Shown here piece by piece: positions 20,611-31,195 of a stretch of DNA of 64,000 bases. Within the stretch, counting starts at the first letter, position 1. Each line of letters starts with the position of its first letter. The notes under the pieces were generated by a model. It was given only the letters and a program-made list of their open reading frames with translations. It was not told where the DNA came from and ran no database searches. Source of the stretch: Blasia pusilla (lineage: Eukaryota; Marchantiophyta; Marchantiopsida; Blasiales); contig CM114271.1 of NCBI GenBank assembly GCA_050084515.1, positions 32,364,001 through 32,428,000 on the forward strand. The letters are read 5' to 3'. The position numbers and the translations under genes were made by a program.

Positions 20611-22724
20611 AATTTGGATTAAGAGCACTTACCCGGACTTGACTCATCGCCAATCGGAGTGGATACTCGTTCTTGATGACCCATGATTGCACTGTCCTCC
20701 ACTTCAACGACCTCTTCACGCATTGAAGGTTGAAGAGCTTGTCCTTGGTCCCTCCAGTCAAGACCAAGAAACAACCCTGTCACTCAGATAAGCGTCTGCA
20801 AAAGAAAACAAGAGCGCGATCTGGTCGTAGGAAAGAGGGACAGTGCAGTCTAGGACAGTGTCAGATGGATTGTTGTCCCACAAGCGAAACCCAAAGGGCA
20901 AATTTTGTGATGAGGAGATCCACCGCCACCTCCTCGACCACCCCATGGACCGTCGAGAGAGCATGCACATTTCGTTGAAGGTTTTGTCCCAGCATGGTCA
21001 ATTTGTCGATGGCGAGTGTCGACTCCTGGGAACTAAAACTTTGCAGCTCATCCACAAGATGAGTGAAGTGAATGAGGATATTTGTCCTAGTCGTTTTTTC
21101 TCTATGCCTTCCCAAGGATGATGGAGTGTATTCCATATCCTTATCTCCTCCCTAGGACAAACCAAACGCCTCCCGCTTTCGCTTCTCCCGAGTCTATGGT
21201 CGGCCTATGGGGGTATCTGTTACCTCAGACTCCATTGGAGTTTTCTTGGCGGAGGATCTGGTCTGGCCCTCTCGCCCCGCTTGCTCGGACGATTCCACCT
21301 CTCGCCTTGAGGTATCAGCCTCTTTTTTGGAAGAATCGACCTCAAAATTCTTCGCTCCCCTCGCCTTTGCTTTCAAACCCGCTATAGATTTGTTCTTGGT
21401 GGTGACGACCTTGGACACCAACTCCACTGTCTTGAGGGCTTGCTCCTCCGCATCTCCTTCAAAAAATCTTTAGGATGCATAAAATTTGGAATGTCGTCCC
21501 TACCTGCGACCACTGCATCATAGACCAGACATAGATTTTTTTCGGTTATGTCCTTAGAGTCGTTGAAGTCCAACCAGATTGGGCGATTGTCAACCTCCCA
21601 ATCGGACATGCCCTATGCCATCTCCATGTCGTACATAGATAATGCCTCTCCATCAGGCGGAGAAGCCCACAATTTGCGGGCTGCCGGTATGTTTCGCCAA
21701 GCACCTGCATTCTTACAATTGATGAGGTACCTGTACACCATCCGTCGGGCTGCTCTTTGTCAAGATGAATTGGCCGCCTGCTCCTGAAGATCCCGCTTCT
21801 TCTTTGCGAAATCCCTTTTTTTGGCGTCAATTTCTTCATCCAGGTCTGCCTAAGGGAGGATGTGATTCTTGAACATCATCCTGAAGCCTGGATTTTTCGT
21901 GGGCTTGTCTCGGATGCCATCAAGCCATAGTTTGAAATCTTCTGCAGTTTCTAGGTTTGGTTCCTCCGGAACTGGCTCAATCTTCTCCAGCTCTGCTTGA
22001 AGACCCATGAGCATGGACTTCCCGAGAAGCGGCAACGCATCCCAGAATGACCATTCACTTAGCCAATGGGAGATCATTGGATCAGAAACTCCCGGAGGAT
22101 GGTGTGCCGCCTGCTTTTGGGCCTCTGTGCCCTCCACACTGATTTTCATCAGTCAAATTCTCCTAAACTCAGAAATTCCAGACAGTGCAAATTTGTGAAC
22201 GCGGTCCATAGACACTTTCTCGCCGATCCAACCCTATAGATCTTCGTCTCTCTTCCGCTGACGCTTGGTTATCGCCTTGAGCTCCTTGTAGAATTCTGGG
22301 CCAAGTTAGGGGTTCAGAATGGCAATGTATCGCTGCATCTTGCTTGCAGTGTACTTCATAGCTGCAGATATTGCAGACTTGATAAACTTTGCACGTTCAG
22401 ACGCAGACATGTTCCCCCTTCGCTCCAATTCCAATGAAGCGCTCTTCTTGGCAGCCTGGATCTTCGACCAACAAAGGATTGTGACGACTGCATCTTAGGA
22501 AATGAAGGTATTTGCCCAAGTCTTCTTTTTAATTTGAGCCCCCTTCGCCAGCATCTCATTTACCACAGCGTCGCCCAAGAACCCCTTGTACTCTGTCGGG
22601 TCCGTCGTAAGCACCTTTTTCACCTTGTCACAATCCTAGATCCAATGGTGGGTGACATTCCCCTCGGATACAATCCTGTACATCCAAACACACGCTAAGA
22701 ATTATTGCAAGCTACTAGGTTCCT

Positions 22725-23385
22725 ACAACCTGTCGGACTCTAACTGGTTGCAAGACCTGGTGGTCGAAATGGTGGCATAGAGAAAAATATTGCAATCCGT
22801 CAGAGTCCGATGGGTCGCAACACCTTTTTTCTGTTACACTTATTGCAACACTCAAGCAAATTTTGAGACATAATTGCAACCCATCAGAGTCCGAAGGATT
22901 GCACTCGGATTTTGTGATTTTCTAGTCCATCCGTTTTGGTCCTTGGCTACAACCCATCGGACTCCGACGAGTTGTAAAAAATAGCATATATCAACCCGTC
23001 GAAGTCCGACAGGTTGCGCAATTTGTTGTAAAGGTGGGATTGGACGCCTAAAAGCAAGCTCTCCTACTCCGACCACCTACCTATGGGGGCAAATGCAACC
23101 CGTCAAAGTCCGACGAGTTGCTTTCGGCCAAAAATCCCAAAAATAGCGGACAGTCCTATTTTTAGGCGTCCGATGATTTGTTACCACTAGTTTAACAACT
23201 CGTTGAAGTTTGACGGTTTGCAGAACATATAAATCATGCACTCATTTTTACACCCGTCGATGGTGGACTGGTTTTGGTATCCCAGCTTTCTCTAGTGTGC
23301 TTGGCCACCAGGCAACCCGTCGGACTCCGACGGTTTGCTTGAAGCTTTCCAATTATGCAACCCGTCTGACACCGACGGGTTGAAG
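22725..23385. repeat. Palindrome cluster in a second gene A intron
   Basis: About ten variants of the same hairpin between the minus-strand donor near 23,413 and the exon at 22,679, including near-perfect copies at 23,313-23,338 and 23,358-23,384. The exons on either side carry none. Confidence 0.8.
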
Positions 23386-24904
23386 CAATCAAAATTAAGG
23401 AAGAGGAAACTTACCCATTCATGGCATGGATTGCCATTTCCACCGTTGCCATGTGATGAGGAAAATGCGCCTCCAATGAATTTGGGCGCTCCTATGTAAA
23501 CTGGGTCCACACCATGTACTTGTGGTTTCCATCCCAGATGAAGAAGTAAAGGTTCCGCATCCAGCTAAATTGCGTCCCCTCAATCGCTCTTCTGAACTCC
23601 TGATCTCTCATCCTCCAGAATGTATCGAGCGCTTCCAAGTCCTCTTCCGTCACTAGCGCTTGGGTTCCATGTTCATCGTAAGGCTGAACATAGAACGGAG
23701 AGAAGCTGTCGACGTAGGATGTTGTCACTGCCGACTATTTCAACTTTGTAATATCCTCCTCCGAATGAATTTTGCGGACGTACTCCATGGTCCGCAATCG
23801 GCAAAGTAGAATTCTCAGGGCGTTTTGGCCCTCCATCAGTGCCATCTGCTTAACAACTTGCCACAATGGGGACCAAGTCAATAAACTACACTGTTTTGCC
23901 AATGAATTGCATCATGGGCCTTCACATAACTCAAACGTTTCTTACCCGCTCAAAGATTGGGTCGGTGTCTTGGCCGACCAACTGCTTTGGGACAATAGCT
24001 GGCAAATCCACAAGAAACTCATCGATCCGATAAAGGTCGATTTCTTCGGCCGGGATCAAAGACGAGGAAGACTGTTCTCATGCTTCTTCAGAGATGTCCA
24101 CCATCTCCACGCTTGCCGTCCTCATGACTTCATCGTCCGTCACTTGAACTTCGGCCGTTTCCTCAGCCGATTTTATATTCATGGTGTCCCCACTTTTCAT
24201 CGGGGACATTTCCTACACCTCAACACTCTGTGTTGGACGGGCAGGGCTTTCTTCAATGGCAATCACTTTTTCCCTTTGAGCTTTTGCCAATTCTGCTCTC
24301 CTCACGGACGCGTCCAGACGCTTTTTCTCACGTTTCTCGTCGGCGACTTTTCTCTTCAAGGCCTACGATGCCTCAGCCTCGACGTTTTGTTTTTTTGAGT
24401 GCCACCAGAACACGTTTTGCAAGAAGCTCCTACCTGTGCATATGTGATTCCCTTTCGCGCTCCTCTATCTCTTGCTGCCTTATCTCATTGGCCGAACGAG
24501 GCCCTAGAGATGGTGACGCAGGAGTCCTCATGGACTTGGGAGTGATGCTCCCTACCTTGATTGCTTGCATTTTTTACCTCGTCATGGTTCCCATCAATGC
24601 TTCCTCCTCGACAGTCTAGTCTCTTTCTGTGCACGAAAATTCCCTCGAATGGTCTCGCGATGAATTTCCGTGACCCTGGACCCAACTCTCTTTGCGTTTT
24701 GTGATGAAGCGCCCTCACCCTCCTCACTTCCCTTGGTATCTAGTCAGCGGCTGCGCGGAAGAGCACATGAAATCGCGAAATGAAAAACAAAAATGAGCGA
24801 AACCTCGGCTATTTATACTTTTCGAGCCGTTGAGCTGACCGTTGGGTCGCACCGTTGTACCGACGGCGACGTGTCGGCCATTATGGAACTTTGGACGTGG
24901 GAAC

Positions 24905-25480
24905 CCAGCCAACCCGACGGTCTCCGACTGGTTGCACGCTTCTCGCGTCTTTGGGATGCAGGGCGAGTTGCCCAGGAAACTTGTCCGAGACCCATGGGTT
25001 GCACGCATCCGTCCTCCTCGGGTAACAAGCCGAGCTACCCTGGCAACCCGTCGGAGACCGACAGGTTGTACGCCTCCCCCGTCTTGGGGTAACAACGCGA
25101 GATACCCGCGCAACCGATTGGAGACAGGGGGATTGCATGCCTCCCTCGTCTTGGGGTAACAACGCGAGGTGCCTGCACAACCCGTCGGAGACCGGGAGTT
25201 TGCACGCTTCCCTCGTCTTGGGATAACAAGGCAAGGTACCCGCGCAACCTGTCGGAGGCCGACGGGTTGCACGCTTCCTTCATGTTGGCGTTACAAGGCG
25301 AGGTACCCGTGCAACCAGTCGGAGGTCGACGGGTTGCACGCTTCCCTCATCTTGGGGTTACAAGGAGAGGTACCTGGGCAACCCGTCGGATACCGATAAG
25401 TTGCACTCTTTTCTCTCCCTCGGGTAACAATGTGACAAAGCAGAGTTTTGAGGAAACCGGTTGCCCTCCGACGGGTTACA
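24905..25480. repeat. 67-bp tandem array between divergent genes A and B (copy 2)
   Basis: About eight units of 66-67 bp, starting near 24,909, 24,974, 25,041, 25,108, 25,174, 25,241, 25,308 and 25,375. Each has one palindrome and the spacer cttccctcgtcttggggtaa, matching the array at 3505-4015. Gene A leaves to the left from about 24,600 and gene B to the right from about 26,020, so the array occupies the shared upstream region. Confidence 0.85.
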
Positions 25481-26017
25481 AGGTCTACCCGGAGTTGGAC
25501 ACTTCCCAACATACGGCAAAATTGCACTCATGGTTTGCACGGTTAATTGAATAAGAGAAATCGACCCGAGATGCAAAAGGGAAAGCAAGGTTAGGTACCT
25601 TTGGATCCCATAACAATCACCAACGGATTGCCGTAGCAAATCCATGCGATATCTTGTGTTTGATGCTAGCAATCTCGACTCAAATCACATTGGTCAGACA
25701 AGAAGGGGATACCAACCCAACGGACTCCGATAGGTTGCAACTCGCATTGGGGCACTAACAGAAAATGGAACTCCGAGCTTCGCAACCCACGTGTCCGAGT
25801 CCCAAATTCTGCAACCCATTGGACTCCAACAAGTTCCAACAGGATTGAATCCATTCCGTCAGATAATCTCACCTACCGAATAGCATATTGTCAGTCAAAT
25901 TCTGTCAGAAGAAGCTGAGTCACTATTCACTATAAATTAAACATTCTCATTCACATTCTCATTCCCATTCTCATTCTTATTCTTAATCTCAGTCTCCTCC
26001 CAGTGGAATCTTCTAGG
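25481..26017. other. Upstream region of gene B; no gene
   Basis: Two or three degenerate palindromes (25,710-25,830) and a tandem hexamer-like run (attctcattcacattctcattcc, about 25,940-25,990). No ORF is supported; it probably contains the gene B promoter. Confidence 0.45.
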
Positions 26018-27690
26018 AATGGATAATTATGTGAAGCTCACTTGTGGCAGTCATCTGGCGGCCCTTCCTCAATCAGAAATAGTTCGACCGCAAGCTCGTG
26101 AGTCTTTCATACCAGTGGATTGAATTTTTCTCTCTGTTCGATTTCTTCTCCAAATTAGAACCATCTTTGTGTCCAAGGATGTTAGGGTGGACGGTACGGA
26201 GGACATAATAGGTGAGACAGTCCAGCCAGTGATTGTAGACCATAAAGTATGGAATCTCCTACCTCTAGCAAATGGTCAATACGGAGTTTACGGCTTGCCT
26301 CTGAATTCCTGTGTTTCCCAAGTAGACGGTCAAGAATTTCCTAGTGCACCGAGCTCTACGTTTGCAACTCCGAGCTCAATAGATCCGGCATTGGCTCCAA
26401 CTTCACACGTTCGTAATAATGTTGTACTTCTTGAAGACATTCCTGATGTCATCAACCTCAGTGGATCTGTCAAACACCAACCGGGCCCTCTGTCCGCCTA
26501 CTCGTTCCTCTTGCGAGTATCAGGCAATAGTTTGCTGTCGTCTCTGCCCTTGAAAATATTCAAGCATATTCTTGTCGACGAGCTGCCGCCCACGTACGAT
26601 GGTAATTGCATTTTTGAGTTGTCTCCACTTGCTGCTCCTGCTCAAAAGAAAGATGGAGGACGCTTGAAGGGTATGGACAGAAAGTTTGATTGTCATCAAT
26701 GGTGCAGGCTTCAGTGGACTAGTGCTTCAATTCCATATGGTCCTTGGATTGTCTCTGGCCGTCAATACGTTGGAGCCTTGGAGTGTAGAAGTCCTGCATG
26801 CCCGTATCTAGAGCACAACAGGCGAGTCAATACGTCGTAATTTCCCCCCAAGAATGCAGAAACTCCATATGAAGTCGGCGCGACCATACCGCCGGGGAGC
26901 CATCGATATCCTCATTGTCACGCATCCCCTTTCTGCATGCCGCACTTTCCTAAATAAGAACTGTACAAGGACTGGACGACCACTGCCTTGATTTTGGGGA
27001 CTCAAAACCTTTGATCGTTTCACGAGGACCGGGGATCAATTGAAATACTTCTTCTGCCCAAATGAATCTTGCACTTTTCGGAAGTCTTATCCGGCTGCCA
27101 TTGGAGCTCTAGGGAATATCCCCACGATTTGGCTCATTTCCGCAGGTACGAATTGCACTCAAGACGAAGTGGACAATCTTACAAGTGTCAATTTCAGACT
27201 CGTAGACGGAGGAAGTTTGGAGCATGTTCGCATTATAGAGACCTTCGTATTTTGTATTCAACCCAAGATTGATGTGAACATGTACCCGGAGAAGGGGGAT
27301 GATCTCAATCCACTAATTTTGTTTGAGTCTAGAAATGGGGTGAAGAGAAACAGAATGTGTAGGCCAACGATGGAGAGAGCAAAGTGAATTGCATCAGCTG
27401 GGGAGGCAAAAATGGAGATCATTGCCACAAAAGATGTCCAGAGTGGCAATGGAATAGGAAGGATGTATTGGGTCAGGAACAACACTGTAAATTCAAGGTG
27501 TATGTGGTGCACATCTCTTGCTTTCCCACATGTTCATGTGATGACTTTGTCCAAAGAGAGACAAGTGGGAAAAGGTATTTCCCTTGTAAGCACATGTACT
27601 ATGTGTTGCTTGTAGTTTTAAGAGAGTCCAAGGTAGGAGTAGGAATCCACCAACCATTCTGTCCCTCAAAGAAGTGCAAAGTATTTTAAA
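26018..27690 (+). pseudogene. Gene B right copy: SWIM zinc-finger protein of the mobile unit
   Basis: A possible first exon starts ATGGATAATTATGTGAAG at 26,020 and may end at the GTGAGT near 26,098. The main ORF 26,169-26,840 ends in a Cys/Trp-rich block (HQWCRLQW, ECRSPACPYLEHN). After stops, 27,040-27,373 has CPNESCTFRKS and a conserved FRLVDGGS..EHVRIIETF segment shared with the left copy. 27,384-27,689 contains the SWIM finger (C-S-C, 15 residues, C-K-H, about 27,533-27,600). DNA binding is a fair inference from SWIM and Cys-rich blocks. I do not recognise the family, and no transposase active site is identified. Confidence 0.6.
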
Positions 27691-28115
27691 CAAACCGCTT
27701 TGAGGATGCAAAATGAGGTTTTAGATTGTACTTTCATTTTTCGAGAACCTTCACTTTGAGCTTGAACTCTATTCAGCCCAGGGCAAATGATAGATTTTTT
27801 CCAGATCTTGGATGGAAAAAGTGATTGGTTCCACACTTATGATTCCACTGATTTTTCAATTTTCTAAATTTTGTGCAATTTGCAACTCGTCGGACTCAGA
27901 TGGGTTGCCAAAATGTGGAAGAGGAAAAAGAAAACTGTGGGAATGCTAAAGAACTGAGCAGAAAAGTGCAAAAAAATTCACACAAAAAGTTTCCTCTCTT
28001 CAACCCAACGGAAAAATTCTTCAAATCACAGGAAACTCTCTTCAAATAAAAGTATCTCTTTTGGTTGAAGGTAGTTTCCTCTCTCCTCTCTCCTCTCTCC
28101 TCTCTTCCTCTCCTG
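26934..28115. repeat. Right inverted arm of the two-gene mobile unit
   Basis: Inverted counterpart of 7343-8534. It contains the C-terminal half of gene B, one palindrome (27,888-27,912), then a CT-rich end (cctctctcctctctcctctc) mirroring the GA tract at 7343. Immediately outside, at 28,118, gag sequence of another retroelement copy starts. Confidence 0.65.
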
Positions 28116-28117
28116 TG

Positions 28118-29895
28118 ACTGCACCTCATTGATGGGGTCCTCATTGCCTCAGACAACGTGAAAGACTGAGGAAGCCTAGTCTATTTCCAGGCTTCCCCTC
28201 GTTGTGGATCCAACTCTACGGCTGCTCCACGCGTGACAACTGCGGCGGCCTCCATCTGGGCAACCTAGCACATCCAACCAGGATCCTCCATATCTCTGGC
28301 TGCTCCAATATGATGTCAATGCCACGGATCGGGCATTGGGTAACCTCAATGCCATAGCGGCAATCTGCTCCTGTAGATGTTGTATCTGAGTAGCCATCCT
28401 AGTCTCACGTCTGGCGTCTCCCTTGACACGGCTAGGTGGTGGGACTCTACCTCCTCCACGGGCAGCTCCACCACCATGTCGGGAAACTCCAGCTTCTCGT
28501 CCCCCAACGGAACCACTTGGTGCATGATCTCTAGGCCCACCCGGACCGGCTACTTGCTCTGGTGCCCTCTTTGGCCCTCGGTCCATACGTAACTCAAGAT
28601 ATAAATTGAAACACTTGGCGTATGTATGACCATACCTCTGACAATAGTCACAATGATAACCTCCTGGTGCAGCACCATCTCCTCCTCCATGTTGAGGCAC
28701 ACGTCCATAACCTTGACGAGTGCAATCATGCTGATGATGGGCTCCACCACATGACCAACAAGTAATAGTAGGCGGCTGCTACTGAGCCGCATATGAAGGC
28801 GCAGGTCTCTATGGCATGACCTCTCGATATCCTCCCTGAGCTCATGGTGCCACAGTCGACCTATCTCAGAGTCTTTGTTGTTGCACAGGTGGTGTAGACA
28901 ATCGTGACTGCTCTCGCCTAGAACCCATGGTGGCTATGCTCTCCTCCGCCATGTTGCTCTTAATGTTCTCGGCCGTCCTAAAAATATCTCTCAATGTAGG
29001 GGAGGTGTTCATAAGAAGCACCCCCTCCCGCACCCGTGTCCGTAGGGTCCGGTCTAGCATTGCATATCATGATTGGATAGCCTGAGCCTCTGTCACCCCC
29101 TGAGTGACGTTGATCAATCGGCGCAAGCAAGTATAAGCCTCACGCAAACTCTCACACGGGCGCCTCTAGAAGGCGTGGATGCTCCGCAACTTCTCTGTCT
29201 GTATCCCCTGGTAGCTCGCCCTCAACTCAGCAAAGAACTCAACCACGGGGTTGAACCTGGGACAAACCCGACTAGACGATGCAACTGCTCCAATGTGAGT
29301 GACCCCTCTTAAAAGACCACTAGTGAAGAGGAAGTAGCCTCTCTTGACTCCTTCTCCTCATCTGGGAACGTCTCCGTCCATGACACATAGTGTGGGTCAT
29401 AGTAGAGTCGCCATGCCTCAATCTCTGGGCATATCTGTGAGAGAACTCATGGTAATCATCCATGGGCACCCCCTCCAAATGCTGGAATATACCATTCCAT
29501 GTTGTAAACGGGTTAAACTCTCTAGAATTCCTAGCCTGCTGTGAGTCACACCAACTCCTAAACTCCGTAATGAACTCGTGTAGCTCTATAGTGCCTACAA
29601 CACTTGAAAACCTACGCGGTCCTCTACCCTGGTCCTCCATCTCGTACGCCCAACTGGTAGGACCACTCAATGTGTACGGTGGATCACTAACACACTCCTC
29701 TATACGCTCCCCCTCATCTGAAGATGACACAGAAGGAGATCGAGGTGGTCTCTCACGTGGAGACCCTCGAAACCTCGCACCACTCCGGGTAAACCCTCCA
29801 GAGCTACTCTCAAGTCCACTACCTCGCCTATCAAAATCCCAAAAGGACGCCGTGATGGCCCTCCTGGATGTGCGATCCTATTTTCCTATAAACTA
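28118..29895 (-). mobile_element. Gag fragment, relic II of the DNMT-type retroelement family
   Basis: Minus-strand gag only. 29,730-29,320 is capsid (GPRRFSSVVGTIELHEFITEF, FQHLEG). 29,060-28,866 is the VREGVLLMNTSPTLRDIF block. 28,700-28,176 has a zinc knuckle CDYCQRYGHTYAKC followed by Gly/Arg-rich sequence. It is cut at 28,118 by the end of the two-gene unit and at about 29,880 on the other side. Closer to the copies at 32 and 45 kb than to the 10.6-19.9 kb element. Several stops. Confidence 0.75.
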
Positions 29896-31195
29896 ATTTA
29901 TATTTGTGCACAAAAAAATGGCACAACTAGTGTTAAACCCTACTCAAGCAGGCCTATTAACATCCATGAATCGCTATATAAGGCCATACAAAGTACAATC
30001 CCATGTCCTTCCGTACGTGACAATAGGCAGTATCATCAGAGTTGGAGATTGCATGACCTGGTTCGTGAATGCCTCCCCAAAGTGGTGGACTAAATAGCGA
30101 GTAAACTAGTGCCTATCAATAAAGAGAACCTGCACGTGGTATGGATTAAGAAAAGGAAAATCGGATGCGACTGGTGCTCCATCTCTATCCATAATTGATG
30201 GAGATCCTCTATTCTCTTCAAGAATGGGTTTTGGCATAGAGAAACTCTACCAAAACTCTGTAATCCACTCTCATTGGTAAAATAACAAGCCAAAACCATT
30301 CACTATCCCTAGTATAACAAAACTCTCCTAAGATGACAAGTCTCTTCAAATAACCATATCCACACATATTAGACTATAGAAAATTCTAGAAGAATAGACC
30401 ATAGTCAAGCTACTCTCTCAAGACGGGTAATCCATTCTCATTGGAAGAGCAAGCAAGCCTAATGCCATCCACTCAAGAGCGACACGAGAAACTTAAGAAA
30501 TGAAGTAGAAGGTGATGAACCCTTGAAGGTCTCTCCTCTTTATATACTCACAAAGAATCCATAAGAATAAAAAATAAGACCAATCTTATCTTGTGCCACA
30601 TGGCTTCCTTTCAAGGTTGAGCCAATCCCATTTTGACAAAAGTAAATTACATGTTATCTCCTCCAAAATATTCTCATCAACTCACTTCATATCTTTCAAG
30701 CTACCCAACTATCCTAGCCACCAACCAATACTACTTTTGTTTTACTTTCATGAATACATCAACCCCACTACTTTACTTCTATACTCCCATGTCTCATGTA
30801 TACCTCTTTTCCTAAAGTTGGGCCTGTACAAATGAGACATCATAAAAGTTTTAAACATAAAAAAGTTATTTTCCTAAGCTAATTTACGTAATACTTATAA
30901 AACTCTTATACTTAATGAAAGAGGAGTTTACGTAGTGGATGATTTTACTATACGATACCGACGGTGCCGTCATCATCATCATCCGTTGTCCGCCATCTTC
31001 GTCCGCTGTCCACCGTCATCGTTGTCGTTACCGTTGCTGCTGCACTGCTGCCATTTAGGACCACATCCGATGGCTGTTGCCGTTCAGGATCATGTCCAGC
31101 CGCCGTTACCCGACTTTGTTGAGTCCGTACGCGTCATCTCTACTTGTACACTCTGACAAGGTGACCTTTTGATTCATGGGCTCAACGTTTTCGTC
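29896..31195. other. AT-rich sequence without a recognised gene
   Basis: No conserved ORF, RNA or repeat noticed. 30,955-31,150 is a CCGTC/CATC-rich patch without coding support; it may belong to the leader of the relic that follows. Confidence 0.5.

Larger units (their letters stand above)
19922..24620 (-). pseudogene. Gene A copy 2: DGNHK-motif and beta-class DNA methyltransferase-like gene
   Basis: Multi-exon gene read right to left. About 24,600-24,040 is a charged N-terminus (EIRQQEIEERERE). 23,728-23,492 has DLEALDTFWRMRDQEFRRAI and FIWDGNHK (23,536-23,519), recalling DGNHR/DGQHR motifs of ParB-like folds. A donor GTAAGT near 23,413 opens a palindrome-rich intron; the next exon begins IVSEGNVTHHWI near 22,679. 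20,904-20,890 reads NLPFG, then SYDQIALLFSFADAYL and CFLVLTGG, the order expected for motif IV (D/N/S-P-P-Y/F/W) and after. A second GTAAGT donor (about 20,631) and a TTTACAG acceptor (about 20,113) bound another palindrome-rich intron. The last exon, starting MDHSFVYYFVRPEHNF, ends at the retroelement and continues at 10,637. Stops and frameshifts are present. The N4C or N6A class cannot be decided. Confidence 0.6.

Noticed and set aside
24724-25554. Several ORFs of 70-180 codons with repeated NPSVSDGLRR-like wording, both strands
   Set aside because: They are translations of the 67-bp tandem array; all frames stay open because of the repeat, and no known domain appears.
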